From Tulasnella sp. 424 (Eukaryota; Basidiomycota; Agaricomycetes; Cantharellales; Tulasnellaceae), in assembly GCA_019633425.1 (NCBI GenBank), contig WSUB01000010.1, positions 248,001 to 312,000 of the forward strand: a stretch of 64,000 nt of DNA, given 5' to 3'. Positions within the stretch are counted from its first letter, which is position 1. Every line of letters starts with the position of its first letter. Position numbers and translations under genes: made by a program. The notes beneath the pieces were generated by a model. It was not told the DNA's origin, ran no database searches, and saw only the letters and a list, made by a program, of their open reading frames with translations. This document shows positions 19,889 through 33,061 of this stretch, piece after piece.

Positions 19889-22214
19889 TCAATGATCGTC
19901 GTCGGACCCTTCCAAGTCGGAATCCTCGAACAACGAGGGCCCTATCAAGCGTCCATCGTGGCTTACAAGTGTCGCATCCAACATCCCCAGTGAGGAATTT
20001 CTTGAAGCGATTCGGGACATGGAATCAGTCTTGACTGTGTTGACCTGAGGGGGCGAAGACCTCTGGCATGTCTCTGGTGAAGAGCCCGCTGCATCGTATT
20101 CGCGGCTTGTGAACACTCTGTTGAGATCTGCCTCAATGAGCGAGCTGGGAGGATCGGAGGCTGAGTACGAATCTAAAGGTGATCGGAACCTTACTGTTAA
20201 ACCGCTTCTGGGAGGGACAGGCCTGTCTCTTTCGAGAGCGTTCGGCTCCGTCGCCACAATGTCTTTAGCTGTCATTCGTTCGAACGGGTTTGATGCAACC
20301 TTTTGCGGGACGTCGTCGTGGTTCAGGCTTCCTTCAAGGATTTCGTCGATGTTGAAAGGCAGGTCTTCTGAGGTCAGCTTATCGTCCAATTCCTTGAGGA
20401 AACCCAATGGATCAGCAGCGTCGCTCTGAGCAGGTGACGCCTTCGGGAGGGTGGAAGAAGGTTCTTGCGTGCTATCGTCGGTTTGCGCGTATGGTAGGAG
20501 GAGTTCCACTTCATCTGACGTCGACCGAAGGAAGTCCTTCGGATGAATCGAGGATGGGGTTGGGTTGAAGGACAAGATCGAAGAGCTTGGGGCGAAGGAA
20601 GAATGGATATCCAGGCTGCTGGAAACAACAACGTTTGAGAACTGAGGTCCTTCCACGGGAAGGGCTTTCCCAGGATGACCGGGGCCGACGGCGTGTAGCT
20701 GAGTGCCTGGTATGTAGTCGAGCTGAGATATCTCTTCAAGGTCCGCCTCCGGATCTTCGTCGATTTCACACATTTCTTCCGCCGAAAGGATCTCCTCGTG
20801 GTATTCCTCCAGGAGACTGCCGTCGGAGCGCTCGTCCCAAGCGGAACTTGAATCACTGTCTATCACTTCGTCTTCCGGTGTTTCAGGATCGTAGTTCACT
20901 TCTGTATCAAAGTCATCCGTTTCAATACCTTCACCGAGGTAAGAGTTGATTGATCCGTCTTGGTTGGATGCCGCAGGTCCGTCTGGGGACAAGTAGTCGT
21001 ACAGGTTCCTCCCATCGCCAACATCGCCGTGCTCGCGGCCGTCCAAGGTTGAGGAAAGCCGGTCAGCCCAAAGAGAAGCATAAAAGTCTGCTCCAGAGCG
21101 TTCGCTTGGCGGCAATTGCTCCTTTCGGTACTCGTCGCACGGCAGGAAAGAAGTTTGGCCAGATGGGGAGAGTTCAACGTTCATCTGCGTTGCCAGATAA
21201 GTCCAAGGGTCTTGAACACAGAACGCTTCCACGGATTCAGAGTTAAAGTATTTCGGACCGTGTTGGACCGTGTCTGCATCAAAAGACGTGTCGAGCGAGA
21301 GCGAGTTAAACGAAGCATCCGGGGCCGACCCAGAGACATCTCGGTTAGATGCGGAGGTAGGCCAGGGGCTTGATGAAGAGCTGTAAGAAGGAGGAATAGG
21401 TTGATTTATGAGCTTGGGAATGGACCGATTAGCTGAGGGCCGGCGTGGGGTTTCGTAGGAAAATGGGGCTCGTAGTAGGGAAAGGCTGCTGGAGCAATCG
21501 TCAGGAAGGGCCACGGGTACTTCCCGAAGGAAAGGATCGGTTTTATTTTTCTCTCTTGGTGTGGCAAGCACAGGAGCACTCTTTTCTTGAGAGAATACAA
21601 TAGGGAAGGGAGTAATCGGGCTAGCCTGCTCGACATCTTCCGAGGGTGGGATCTTCGGCGTCACCGCTGATTTGAGTTTTCCGAGACCAGCAAAATCAGA
21701 GAGTTCCAGTATTTTCATTCTCTTGTGCGCGTAGGAAATATCTATATGATAAAGATGAGTAAAGGTTGTTAAGTCGATGCTCAGGTCACCTACGTTCCGC
21801 ATCTTCCAGCTGTCTCATGGCTTTAGAACTTGGCGGAGTCTTTCTCTTTTTTGACTTCGGAGTATCATTTCCAGCTGAGGCTTTTGCCAGAGTAAGGTCA
21901 GGGGTCTCGTTAGTAGAGTCTGATTTTGGAGCTGCGTTCGGGGCCGCCGTTGCACCAGCTAGGCGAGCGTGTTGAAAGGCGAAAGTGGGACGGTTGTGCC
22001 CTGCTTTGATTCCTCCATAATAAAGGAAAGGATTCAAGTGTTTTGCCGAAAGCTGACTCTTGGCGAAGTGCTCTTTCGTCTTGACATCGTTCTTCTTTTT
22101 AAGACGGTCTTTGGCAGTGCGGCTTGAAAAGGAAACGCAGAAGTCAACTCAAAGGAATGTCGAGCTTGCAAATTTAACTCACCCTCTTCCACCCATGTAA
22201 TTTGCACCTGCCAT
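19889..22214 (-). CDS. Acidic, Ser-rich protein of unknown function
   Basis: Three exons, 22214-22183, 22122-21794 and 21741-19889, 737 residues, all splice phases consistent. I do not recognise the family. The first 70 residues look ordered and possibly conserved: MAGANYMGGRGRTAKDRLKK, then KTKEHFAKSQLSAKHLNPFL and YYGGIKAGHNRP. The rest is rich in Ser, Asp, Glu and Pro with basic KSKKRK at about residue 100 (possible nuclear signal). A strongly acidic segment follows at about residues 395-480, with short hydrophobic islands such as PLGFLKELDDKL. The layout resembles a nuclear scaffold or regulator, but that is a guess. It shares a 278-bp divergent promoter with the AXL2-like gene. Confidence 0.8.
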
Positions 22215-22492
22215 GTCTTCTAACTTGCTTTTCTGAGGGTGTATGGTTGAAGGGCGGCGAGGGGTGGTGCTGGGAACGCGAGAGAGGCAGACCTTGTTTG
22301 TTTACTGACCCCCACAGTGGTTCGGTCCTGACTAGGACCCAACGTCGGTCCACTCCACCATCGTCGAGCGACACTGCGGCAGCGGTGAGCACGATATCTA
22401 GCATCTGAAGAAGCCAGAGTACTGAGCTTTCTCCCTCTTAGCTCCCTTGTTTCTCGAAAGCCACCAGCCCTGGCGTCCAACTTTCGACGACG

Positions 22493-25071
22493 ATGAGGAA
22501 CGCAAAAGGCCTCGCACTTCTCTGGATAGCTACCTCGACGGCAGCACGCCCCACGCTCTCTACTCCATTCTTAGATCAGCTATTGGATAGCTCGAAGAAA
22601 CCCGCAACTCTCTCTGAATCAGCTCATGCTCTCTATTTCAACCCCGGGGTTCGTATGGCCCCTAATCGCTCATTCCGCATCAAACTACGCTCCGACACTT
22701 TCAAGTCTACAACCAATTCCGACCTCATATGTACGGCAACAGCTGCTGATCAAGCAGCTTTACCACCTTGGCTGGACTTCGATTCAACAAGGCTTGTCTT
22801 TGAAGGCAGGACTCCGTCGACAACCTTGAGTTTAAACGTGACGGTCGCTTGCTCTGATTCGTCAAAGTCCGATCCTGCTCGCGACTGGTTCATGCTTCAA
22901 GTTGGGAACCATTCTCTTGAACTCAAACAACCCCTTGGCCCTCTTGAGGCAATGGCATCCAACGATGTCATGTTCAATGCCTCTAGGATCCTCGGCGACG
23001 TCATGGTAGATGGATCCGAGGCTACGGAGGAGGATGGAGTGAATCTAACTGTAGTGGTCGGAGACGTAGACTGGCTCCAATGGGATAGGTAAATACTCCC
23101 AGCTGAGCTGGATCTCGTGTCGCCCTGACTTTTGTGTTGAGTTCCTCCAAGGCTGTCCGTGGACGGGTGCCAGACGACATAACGGGTCTCTCGCCAACCA
23201 TCCTCCTTCAAATTTCGGATCGCAGTGGCGATAATTTCACCACTCGGCTTCCTATTACTCTGAAGGAATCATTCTTTTACTCGGCCAACCTTCCTGCATT
23301 ACGTTTCGTTCCTTACCAACCCTTTTTCTTCGACCTTCGACCGTTTATTCGTGTTCCGATCCCCGCCAACCTCTCCATCTCAATGCAAATCACCAACTCC
23401 ACAGACGCCTCGCTCTCCACCATGTTAAAGCTCGACTCCGCGACCTTCATAGTCACGAGCACGGCACCCGCAAAGCACCTTCGGTTCAACCGCATGCTAT
23501 ACTCCAATAGTGCAACACCCGGAGATCTCGTCAGCGGCACTCTCATATTTATCGCGACAGATCCCTCGAACGGCTTCATATCCCAGACATCCGTGGATAT
23601 CCTCCCGCCAGTAAACGGTTCAATCGTCGTTGCGGGCCCCGCCGACCTGCAACAGAAACTTCACATCGCCCTCATCGCGATTCTGTGTGTCATCACCGCC
23701 CTCTGCATCCTCTTTGCCCTGTTGTGTTTCTGGAACGTCAGGAGAGGGAGATGGCAGCAGCCACGGCTAATGAAGACGTACAAGGTTCAAGAGAAGCAAG
23801 TGGCAGACCAGGGAGAACCAACTGTTGGGACCGAGGAAAGGAACGAGAGGACTTCAAATAGAGTTCACGAAGGTGTTGATACGCACCCGACACAGCCCAG
23901 GAGGTCGCTCTTATCGTCGCGTCGTTCTACAGCCGAGGACGCCTTCAATGACGTGTCGGCATCACAGGAGCGACCATCCGGGAGCCAATTCTCCGTCCAC
24001 CAACCCTCTGATCTTTCCCGCTCCAACGCTCACCCTTATCATAACCCAGCCGCGAATATGGATACGCCTCACGCTTCTCAAGACCATTCCATGTCATCTT
24101 CTCACCCTCGCAACACATCTTCTGATCAGCGTACCCCAGACTCCACCGTCCCTCGCCGCCATCCCCTCATGAAAATTGCGCGAGCCATCTCACCTAGTCT
24201 GCTTCGTGACTCAGTCAATCGCATCCGGAGCGTGACGCCTGGCTCATCTGGTTCCCCTCGATACGACTTGTCCGGCTCGTTCGCTAAAAAATCGGACTCG
24301 ACTGTCGATACTTCCAAGGCGGACCTGTACACCATGATGCGGAGGCCAGGGCACGAAGAGCAAGGCTCGATCGCAGAGGGAGATGATGCTCACTCGAGGT
24401 CTGGTTCGAGTGATTCTCTGCGGGAGGTATCTCGAGGGATTTCCGGTCTACCGAATAATCCGTCCCCTCATCCTCTGGGGTCTTACTGGTCCCCTTCCCG
24501 CTACGGCGACGATTCCTTCCGACCCCAGCTCTCTTCGTCTCCAAGCCGTAGGAATGAAGATTACGCCAGCATGTCCGCGGCCGAATTTTCAGCTCGGTTA
24601 GAGCAAAGCTCTAGGGATTTGAGCTTGAGCGATCTTCAAGGCAGTCCCGTTCGGTACACGGGCTATCGCGGATCATTCGTTCCTAACCATGTAACACCGA
24701 TCATGGAGGAACTAGATCTCGGCGACATCCCAAGTGCTTTCGACTCGCCTTTTGGCCCTACTAGCTGGCCGATGCAACCAAGGTCGAGGAGAATTTCGAC
24801 ATCGTATTCTCAAGGGAGACTTCCTCGAGACCGAGAAGAGTACGAGTCGAGCCCTGAAACGTCGTTCCATGCAGTTGCAGACCTATCTCGTGAGGGGTCG
24901 AGAGAGTTCCGGCTGACGCCTCGTTGGGACTTCAGCCTGTGCCCCTTGCCCAGCGATACGAGTCACCACGGGGATATTGGCCGCTCCCTTACAGGGAATC
25001 ACTTGTCACCCCATCTTCGACCTCCTACAGGCCTCAGCGGCCGCGATGATTCGAAGAATTGGGAGTATTAG
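22493..25071 (+). CDS. Axl2-like cell-polarity membrane protein (cadherin-like repeats)
   Basis: Two exons, 22493-23088 and 23142-25071, 841 residues. A signal peptide (LALLWIATSTAAR) is followed by dystroglycan-type cadherin-like sequence: FNPGVRMAPNRSFRIKL and PPWLDFDSTRLVFEGRTPS, and a second copy near VDWLQWD. There are several N-glycosylation sites. One transmembrane helix, IALIAILCVITALCILFALL, lies at about residues 375-395. The cytoplasmic tail of about 440 residues is Ser/Arg-rich with no catalytic motif. This is the architecture of yeast Axl2/Bud10, the axial bud-site marker, and its filamentous relatives that organise septins. Family membership rests on layout and the PPWLxFD/F-G-TP pattern. 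The acceptor at 23141 is preferred over the later AAG because only it keeps the long downstream frame. Confidence 0.75.
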
Positions 25072-28000
25072 AATCATGCCTCGATTTCCTTTTCGCTTTT
25101 TACCACATCCCGCATACTACATGTCATCACCATTACTCAAGAACAGCACATCACTACATCAGTTCTGGCGCATTCATCCCAGGCGGCATCATTGCATTTT
25201 ATTATCATTCATTCGACAGATTGTTTGCAGTATTTCCTTTTTTTTTTCGTCTTTTTGGTCCTGTTTACGTCTCTTCTCTTCGATGGAGATGTAGGAATAA
25301 TACGTTCTTTGTATCCTGTTCACCGTAAAAATGTTTAGCTTTTAGTTCTTTGATGTTAGTGGGAATGTCAGGGTGCAAGCGAGTCGCAGTCTGGCATCGC
25401 TTGTTCGTGCAGCACCACGCAAGGGCGTATCGGTTTGAGGGCGACTCTCCGCCATTTCTCTCAGGCGATAGTCGGCGTAGAACGGACATTCTTCGCGTTG
25501 AAAGGAGTGAGGGCGGGATTCTTGAGGGTGTGAACGACCGGGAGAAGCGTCCCGAGCCCTTGCCATGGCCCATGTGCTTCTCCATGGGTCAGACGGATCG
25601 ATACACCCCCCCAAGAAGAACTTCCCAAACTGTGCAGAATACGTTGACCGGGACAATCATATCACGGGCAAGACACAGAGTGCCCATCATTTCCTCATTT
25701 CGTTCTAGTCAAGATGAGTACGAGTCGGATCTCCGCCGCGTGATGCCGAATTTGATATCGAGTCAGACCAAACAAATCCCGACGAAAATACTCAATCGGT
25801 CCATTGTTAATCTCCCCGTACCGGGCATCGGGCGGGGAGAGTCAAGCAGGATCGGGACACCATAGGCCCTCCCTATTGTACTCCTGAGCGCACCCGAGAT
25901 AAAGTGTTCGCGATATGCCGAAAAAGGTGCTCCTTTCAGCTATCGGAGATACCCATTCGCCCGATACAGGAACTCTGTGCGTCATGCTGTTGCCGATCAT
26001 TCTTGTGTGGCCAATTTCTCCGAACCACGACAACAAAGGTTCCCTTTCGACACTGCCACTCGGAGGCTGCCGACATAGGAGGGGCGGGACCCAAGTGCAG
26101 GTACTCGATTGAATGGACCTGCCCCGCTGAGCTGGTCTTTTCCTGGTAAGCTTTGAAGGTACGAGGAGAAAGGAAAGTGCGTACACGCGGTTTGTGATGT
26201 CAACAACATGCCGCTTTCTTGGGTGAGTATGGGGGGACAACTTTCAAGCGTCAATGACGAGCTTCAATGACTACGGAGGAGTGCGATGCATAAATGAAAG
26301 TTCTAGACAATGGGGAGGACTGGTAGTTTGCTCTAATGAAAAGGTCGGTTCGGCTATCCGGATGAAGAGGTGCAGCGGTAGGGCGAATATTAATATCCAG
26401 GGAATGGCGGGAGTGGACGTTGTACGGGACCGAAGGAACGGCTAAGCGCCCAGGATCGGAGGGAGGTGGGGTCAGAGTCCAAAAGAAAGCAGAAAGGACG
26501 GCTTATGATCAAATCAGCTGGGAGGGTTATTGTCCTGTATGTGGTTTGAAGGGGGAAGGTGGATCGATTTGGGCTGAACGTTCGCCTAACGAAGGTTGGC
26601 TCATGGCAACAAGTGGACCTGTGGCAATAGAACTCCCTTAGTGGCTTCGATAATTATCGTGATTAGATGCTCAAAGATTGCAAGCTTGCTTGCCCGCGGA
26701 ACGCTGCACGCTCGGTCAGGGGGAATTGCCAACGCCGCCCGTGGACTGAGATAGACGTGCCATGAGCTTGTACAAGTCAATTCGTCAGACATGCGAAAGA
26801 TTCTACACTAGCTGAAAAAAAGCGCCGGAATCGTCGAACGGAATGGTCTATTTGCGGGATCCCCGAAGGCGATCGACAGTTTCGGATACCTCAACCTTCG
26901 GCTATGAAGTAAAAAGGGTGTTGGACGCGCTTATTGGGCGCTTTTTTTCAGTTCAGAAATCTGCTAATGACGAGAGAAACGGTGGAGAGGTATAAGCTCG
27001 CCGGGGGTCCCTAGCACAGGATCGCACCTGCCCTTTCCCATCCGTGTGTGTGGATCCAGCCAGGCCATTCGCCACTATCAGAGAAAATAAACCTGATCAG
27101 TCCGTTTCTCCGAGGTTTAGAGCCGTGGTTGACGAAATAACAGCCACTGGTCAACGTTGTGCTGAATGGAGACATGATGCGTGTCTTCCCCAAGAGTTGG
27201 GGGGGTACCGGGTTCTAGACGAGTCCCGATTGCAAGACAGAGCCCAAAGGCGGTGGCAACACACAGAAGCCTCATGCTGGGGTCATGATTCCACCGGCGG
27301 ACGAGTTAAGCTTAACTGGAGAGAACCAACCCTAAGGTTGTTGCGTGAATTTGATCTCTGTCCTCACTGGGAAGGGGAATAGAGCGGGATTCGCCCACCC
27401 ACCTGCGCGGCGCGGGGCCTGATGCCAACTTCACATCGGGCAGACTAACACTAATAATAAGCGGCAGGATTTTTTTGTTCCCGTTATCGACGTGGTCACG
27501 AGATACTGTTGGCCGCTCAGATGAAAAAAAGAGGGGAGGGGGAGTTTAGCGGGAAGCGAAATAGCTTGTTTTTTTGGAAGGGGTGCGTGCATGCGTGTGT
27601 GGGTGTTGTCTGTCGAAAGCCAGGCAAACAAGTGGGAGGATTCCCTTGGGACCGGGAGAACGTTCGCTCGATGGGATATAGACACCGCTCTGAAAGCGTG
27701 TTGCAGCCCAGTCGGGTCATGACTTGTCGTGTCATGCGCCGTCGTCATGTCGCGCTGGGGGGATGAAATTTCAAGGAAATGGATTCATGGAATGTAGTAA
27801 AGCTGACGTTAAAGAAGCCGGCATAAAGGCCGTGTCACAAGCACCATTCGAATAAAAATGGTTAAATTCATGGGGTAGCGTAGTTTTTTTCCCCTTCCTT
27901 TCTTCTCTCGGGCTTCGTGTTTGGTAAAGCTCGTGATGGAGATGGATTTTTGATGGAAGGGAGGTTGTAGAGAGGGAACAATAATCAGCGGTTAGATGAG

Positions 28001-28617
28001 ACGCACCGTGGTCGGCATTCTCCGCGAGAGCCTTTGGTGTGGGGTGATTGGTGCCCTCTGGCTTCTCGTCTTAATCAATCGGATACCCTGCACTTTGTCG
28101 TTTTGTGGCCCGCCGTTGCTAATTAGCTGGAGGGCGGGCAGGTCGATAGCAAGTGTGAACACGTTCATAGATAGAGTACGACACCCGCGTTCATTGAATG
28201 ACGAGCGTACGGTGGCTCCCAGTGCGTAGACAGGGAGCGGGTGACTTTATGCGGTTGATGGATGAGTTTTTGTTAGCCGAAAGCGGAAGAGCACCGAGAG
28301 CTGGGCCGCCCGTGGCCTGCATGTGATGCGACGTCGACAAAGGAGCGTCAGGGAAAAAAAAAGAGAGAGAGGCTCTGCATTAGCTTTTTTTCAAATTTAC
28401 CAGCAATCTGGCGATTCTCAAGGGTGTAATACGGTATTTGTGGTATCTTGTTGGTCGCAGTCGGGGATTAGACAGCCACCCTCTCTCACACAGTCCTACA
28501 AGTACCCACAAGATTCCATCCAAGACTGAGACTGTTCTCTCCCCCTCCTCCTCGTCTCTCCCTCCTCCCTCCCCCTCCCTCTCCGCGGACAACCCCCCCG
28601 GTCCACCCACGCAAGAC
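25072..28617. other. 3.5 kb gap upstream of the Zn(2)Cys(6) regulator
   Basis: The first 250 bp are the AXL2-like 3' flank. Beyond that no frame shows recognisable coding motifs; the longest (25350-25865, plus) has no domain and a composition like random translation. Tandem same-strand neighbours make this an unusually long upstream region for this compact genome. It may hold distal control elements, a long spliced leader or a non-coding transcript. Confidence 0.45.
28534..28584 (+). repeat. Polypyrimidine tract before the regulator's start codon
   Basis: About 50 bases are almost only C and T, ending 33 nt before the ATG at 28618. Such tracts are typical of fungal core promoters and leaders, and this one probably marks the transcription start region. 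Confidence 0.6.
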
Positions 28618-31600
28618 ATGGCAGCAATGCGAGTGGATCATCTCGCCCAGCATCCCTCTCAATCTCGTCCACCGCAACTCGCTCCCATCGCGGCTCAACA
28701 ACCACCCCACCAACCATCCCCGACGGGTCCCCTCCCACCACCTCATCATCACCACCCTGCCATTCACTCTCACCACCATCCTCACGCGATTCCTTCCATC
28801 GATGGCGCGTCATCTTCTGCAGGGTTGGTCCCTGCAGGTCAACCCACGCCCGCCGACATTTCCCATCAAGCCGTCAAGATGAACGGTCGCAAGCGCAAGA
28901 AGCAGGAGGACCCAGATGATCCATTAGCCTCGGGCTCTCAAGCGCCTCCTGCGCGTAGACTGAGAAGGCTTCATGAAGCCTGCGCGAGATGTCGGAGCAA
29001 GAAAATCAAAGTGCGTAACCCAAATTTATTTTCCGACCACATTTGTACCAGGCTTATTGAAGCGCCGCCGCCTTCGCCATTCGTCATTCCCCCGCTCCAC
29101 TTCAACCTTTCAATAGTGCGACTCCAAACTCCCATCATGCTCAGCTTGCCAAGCTGCCAACGTCGAATGCAATCAAGAGGACAGGCATCGACAGACGCTC
29201 AAGCCCCGGGGCTACACGGACATGGTCGAAGCCCAACTCGCTAAATGCATACTCCTCCTCGACAAACTCGTTCCTGGTTTCCGTCTCACAGACATCGACA
29301 CCATCCTCGATCGTGAAGGCATCGTAATTCCGGCGAATCCTACAACTCCTATGGATGGCGATGCGTCAACGCTTAACCCCGCCTTGGGAGCCATCCTGCA
29401 AGCCAACTCCGCGGCTCTAGTCGGACCGGCCGTTGGTGGGGCTTCGGCGGTCAAAGTCGAACCTATTGTGCCGTCGCTTTCCTCGTCGTCCATATCCGGT
29501 CAAGCCACAGCGACCGCAAGTGGTCATCAACGCCGCTCTGAAGGCGCTTCCGACGGATCCTCCACTGTTTACGAAGGCCGGCAATCCAACGCCAGTAATC
29601 AACATCCCTCGGTCTCTGCTCAGCCTTCAGGGGCTGCTAATGGGAATGGGATCAAAGGACAAGATCCCATGTCTAACGACTTGTCAAGCGCCGGCGGGCT
29701 AATCAAGGCGTTCGGTGTTGCGAAAAGTATTGTCCGTGAGCTCCCTAAGCCTGGTAAGTGGGATCTCCATGTGGATCTTGTGTATATTCGGGTTCCCATG
29801 CACCTCCGGTCGTTATCGGAGTGCGGACCTCCTATCCTCTGTTCTTTCTTTGATCTCCCTCGAGAAATGGGGATTGAAGGTGGATAGGCGTTTAACTTGG
29901 TCTGGTGTGGAACGCGCGGACGGACATCCGGTTGTTGGACCCTTCGGCCGTGAAAATGCCTTAGGGTCCTCGCTGCGTGTTGTGTGGGCAATCTCACAGA
30001 GGTTATTGCACGCTCATCCCTGGGTCCCCGCCTCCCGTCCGTCCTGCCGTCTGCCTCCGTGCAACGGCACGTTGTGCGCCAGTTTACCTTTCCACTTGTT
30101 CACATCTTAACGTCAATTATCTTAAAGCTTCCCAAATCGATGTGCACCCCCGCTGACGTCGTATAATTTCTTCCAACCATCACAGACAGCAGCGAAGGCG
30201 AAGACGTATTGGGCGGTGTACGTCTTGAAGATGACTCTCCTCTGCCTACGTACCCCAAAACCGTCTCGCAATGGACGGACCCTCTGCTAGCCAGGTCCAA
30301 TGACCCCGCCATCCCACAACTACCCACTCCAAACCCGCCACCTTACCCTCAAACATCCCTAGCAGGCCCTCAACTTCCCCCTCACATCTTGCCGCCTCAA
30401 TCTCCCACATCCTCCACCCAGATCCCCGTCGGCCCGCTTTCCTTCCACCCTGCTCTCCATCGAAACCGCCTGGCACTCCGGTTACCCAGAAACCGCACGT
30501 TGACGGGCATAGTCGTCAAGAAGTACTTTGAACGACTGAACTATCATCGACCCGTCTTCATCCCGGAAGAGTTCAATGTTGGGTTGGACGCGCTGTACGA
30601 TTCGCTAGAAAGCGGGAACGGGAACGCCAGTCCCCGTCGGATGCATGCTTCACCCTTTGGAAGAGGTCAACCTCCCCCATCGTCTGTTCCGCTTGTTCCA
30701 CAGGACGATCCTGGGTTCCTTTGCTCCGTTTACCTTATCCTGGCTTTGGGCCGGCTCGCAATCGACAACGAAGCCATGCATATGGGAACAGATGAAGCGC
30801 CTCCAAACCCATTGAAGGATTTCCCAACGCATGAGGAATTCTTTGAGCTTGCCTTGGCCGTGAAACCGGATCTTCGGGTGACGATCAGTAGCTTGCAGGC
30901 GCTGATCTTGTTGCAGTGGTATCTCTATACGGAGGTAAGCTTTTTGTTGTTTCTGAGAGCCAACGAATCCTGACTGACTAACTTGGAACGTATTCTAATA
31001 GCGCCACGGTCGTAGTCTCTGGCGTTTAGTCGGAAACATGGTCCGTCTCTCAGTCGAACTTGGTTTGCACCACGATCCATCCGAGCAGGGAAATACTTTC
31101 ACTCCTGGAGAATGTGAAGTACGGAATCGCCTTTGGTGGACCGTCCTCATCCACGATCGCGGAACCTCGGTCCTGCTTGGTCGACCGCTTGCTATTGCCG
31201 ATGCCGACTTCAACGCACCAGCCCCGAAGCGAGTGTGCGACGCGTTTGGTCCCTCGGGCTTGTTCTCCGAACATTTCGAGCACAGTCCTCAGCTGGCGTC
31301 CATCCAAGGAGATATCATCAATGCTCTCTATCGACCAGGCAACCACAAGCTTACCGCAGACCAGATCGTGCGACATGCCAGTCGGATTACGAAGGGGCTG
31401 AGAGAATTCTCTAGAGGGGCGTTGAACAGCTCGTACAGGCCATTCTTCGAAGGTACCGACAACTGGACAAACGATCAGCGTATTGCACTGGTTTGCCAGA
31501 TGACTGAAGATCAGGGGTTGACGTACCTCAAGTACGGCATTGCAAGAATCCTCCTTCTCCGAGCGCTGTTTACCAACAGCATGCTCACCGCTGATACACG

Positions 31601-32846
31601 TCGCCGCGCATTGAAAGATGGTAAGCCACTTTTTGTCTTCACGTATCGTCACGTTCCCTGACACTCGTCTTTGGTAGCTGTCATAACGTCTCATAATGTG
31701 CTCATCGTGAGCTACCAGTTAACCACCTTCCCATCCCTCGCCTTCTTCGTCTCGCCGATACCCATCCACATTGCCGCCATGGTCATTCTTTACGGAGTAA
31801 TCTCCGAGTGCGATGCCCTTCCTTACCCGAAAGCACGAGACGACGTCTGCAACGCCCTTCACATTGTTCCTCGTTACCGTTGGCGGTGGAGTCGAAAGGA
31901 TGCCCATGGTTCCCATCCTCTGATTGTCAAGCTAGCCCAGAAGGTCTTTGGCACAGACATCCTCAACATCACCGGTCCTCTCGGACCCCCTTTGCTAATG
32001 CCAGAATGGGATTGGGTCGTCGGATCGACGGATAGTGGCTTGGCTTCTCCGTTGCACGAGCTCAGCGCTGGATACAGCCCTACCCAGGGCGTGGCGTCGA
32101 ATCAGCAGCCGACTCTAATGAACGGTGCTTCACCTTACAGCCAAGCAGATGGCATGCAAGTTAATGGCCATCGTCAAGAAGGATGGGAGCCCTCCCAGCA
32201 AGGAGGCATCAGCCACGCACGCAACACTTCAAACGGAAACGGCTTGCCTCCAACGCCCATCTCTGCTACCATGCCTTCGGGACACCCAGTATCCGCAGTC
32301 GATCAAGGACCTATGTCAGCCACATCTCCGCATGACCCACAACAGGGAATGCATTATTCTCCTCAGAGCGTCGATCAAAATATCTACAATCCTCTAGCCG
32401 ATGCAGAGAAGGAAGTCCTCGTCCGGTTTATGTATCCCCCTCCCCTGGACCAACCACCAGAAGGCTACGGCAATACGGTCCTTGGTTTAGATCCTCAACA
32501 GCAACAGGCTCAAAATATGATGGCCGCGCAGATGATGCCGCAAGGCATGGCCGTCGACGACGTACCAACGAATATGCCTCCTCAGGGTGCACCTCATGTT
32601 CACCCGGTCACTCACATCCCCCCTCCCCACCATTCTATGGAAGGACGACCTGTTCACGCCTCTATGAGCCGCCAACCCGCTATGCATCCCCAACAACATC
32701 ACCCCCAACAACAACAGTCTCTCGCCTTCTACGCTCCCATGCAGGCAGATTATACTCCTTCCGTGACGCACTTTGTACAAGAAGAGTTCGATGGGAAGGG
32801 GTTGATGCATCTACCACCTGATGGGAGTGGCTACACCGGATGGTAA
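28618..32846 (+). CDS. Zn(2)Cys(6) fungal-specific transcription factor
   Basis: Five exons, 28618-29010, 29117-29753, 30186-30934, 31002-31620 and 31678-32846, 1,188 residues. After a His/Pro/Gln-rich N-terminus and a basic NGRKRKKQE stretch, the binuclear cluster reads CARCRSKKIKCDSKLPSCSA and continues C-x6-C (about residues 121-150). Intron 1 interrupts it before the third Cys. A linker RGYTDMVEAQLAKCILLLDK resembles the coiled segment of Cat8/FacB-type factors. The middle region (PF04082 type) includes SLWRLVGNMVRLSVELGLHH, RNRLWWTVLIHDRGTSVLLG and GRPLAIADAD. The tail is Gln/Met/Pro-rich, a likely activation domain. Cat8-like control of gluconeogenic or alternative-carbon genes is possible but not proven. 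Intron 2 is 432 nt, far longer than its neighbours. Confidence 0.88.
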
Positions 32847-33061
32847 ACCTCCACAGACTGCACCTCTCCTTGTTTATCCTTCCTCATTGTCGTCATTCCC
32901 TTCTCCATGTTTACTCAATATCACCTCTACGTCTAGGCTTATATTTGCTTTCTAGTGTGTTCCTACGCTCATCAGGTTTACTGCCTTCTTGTCTTATCAG
33001 ATTCTCGCTCATCGTAGTTCTGCAATGTAATTGTCGTTCCAACTAAACAGTACAACTCCTT

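Noticed and set aside
20374..20856. 160-codon minus-strand ORF
   Set aside because: It is a shifted frame within the long exon of the acidic protein gene.
25350..25865. 171-codon plus-strand ORF in the large gap
   Set aside because: No domain or transmembrane pattern and overlapped by equally long minus-strand frames.
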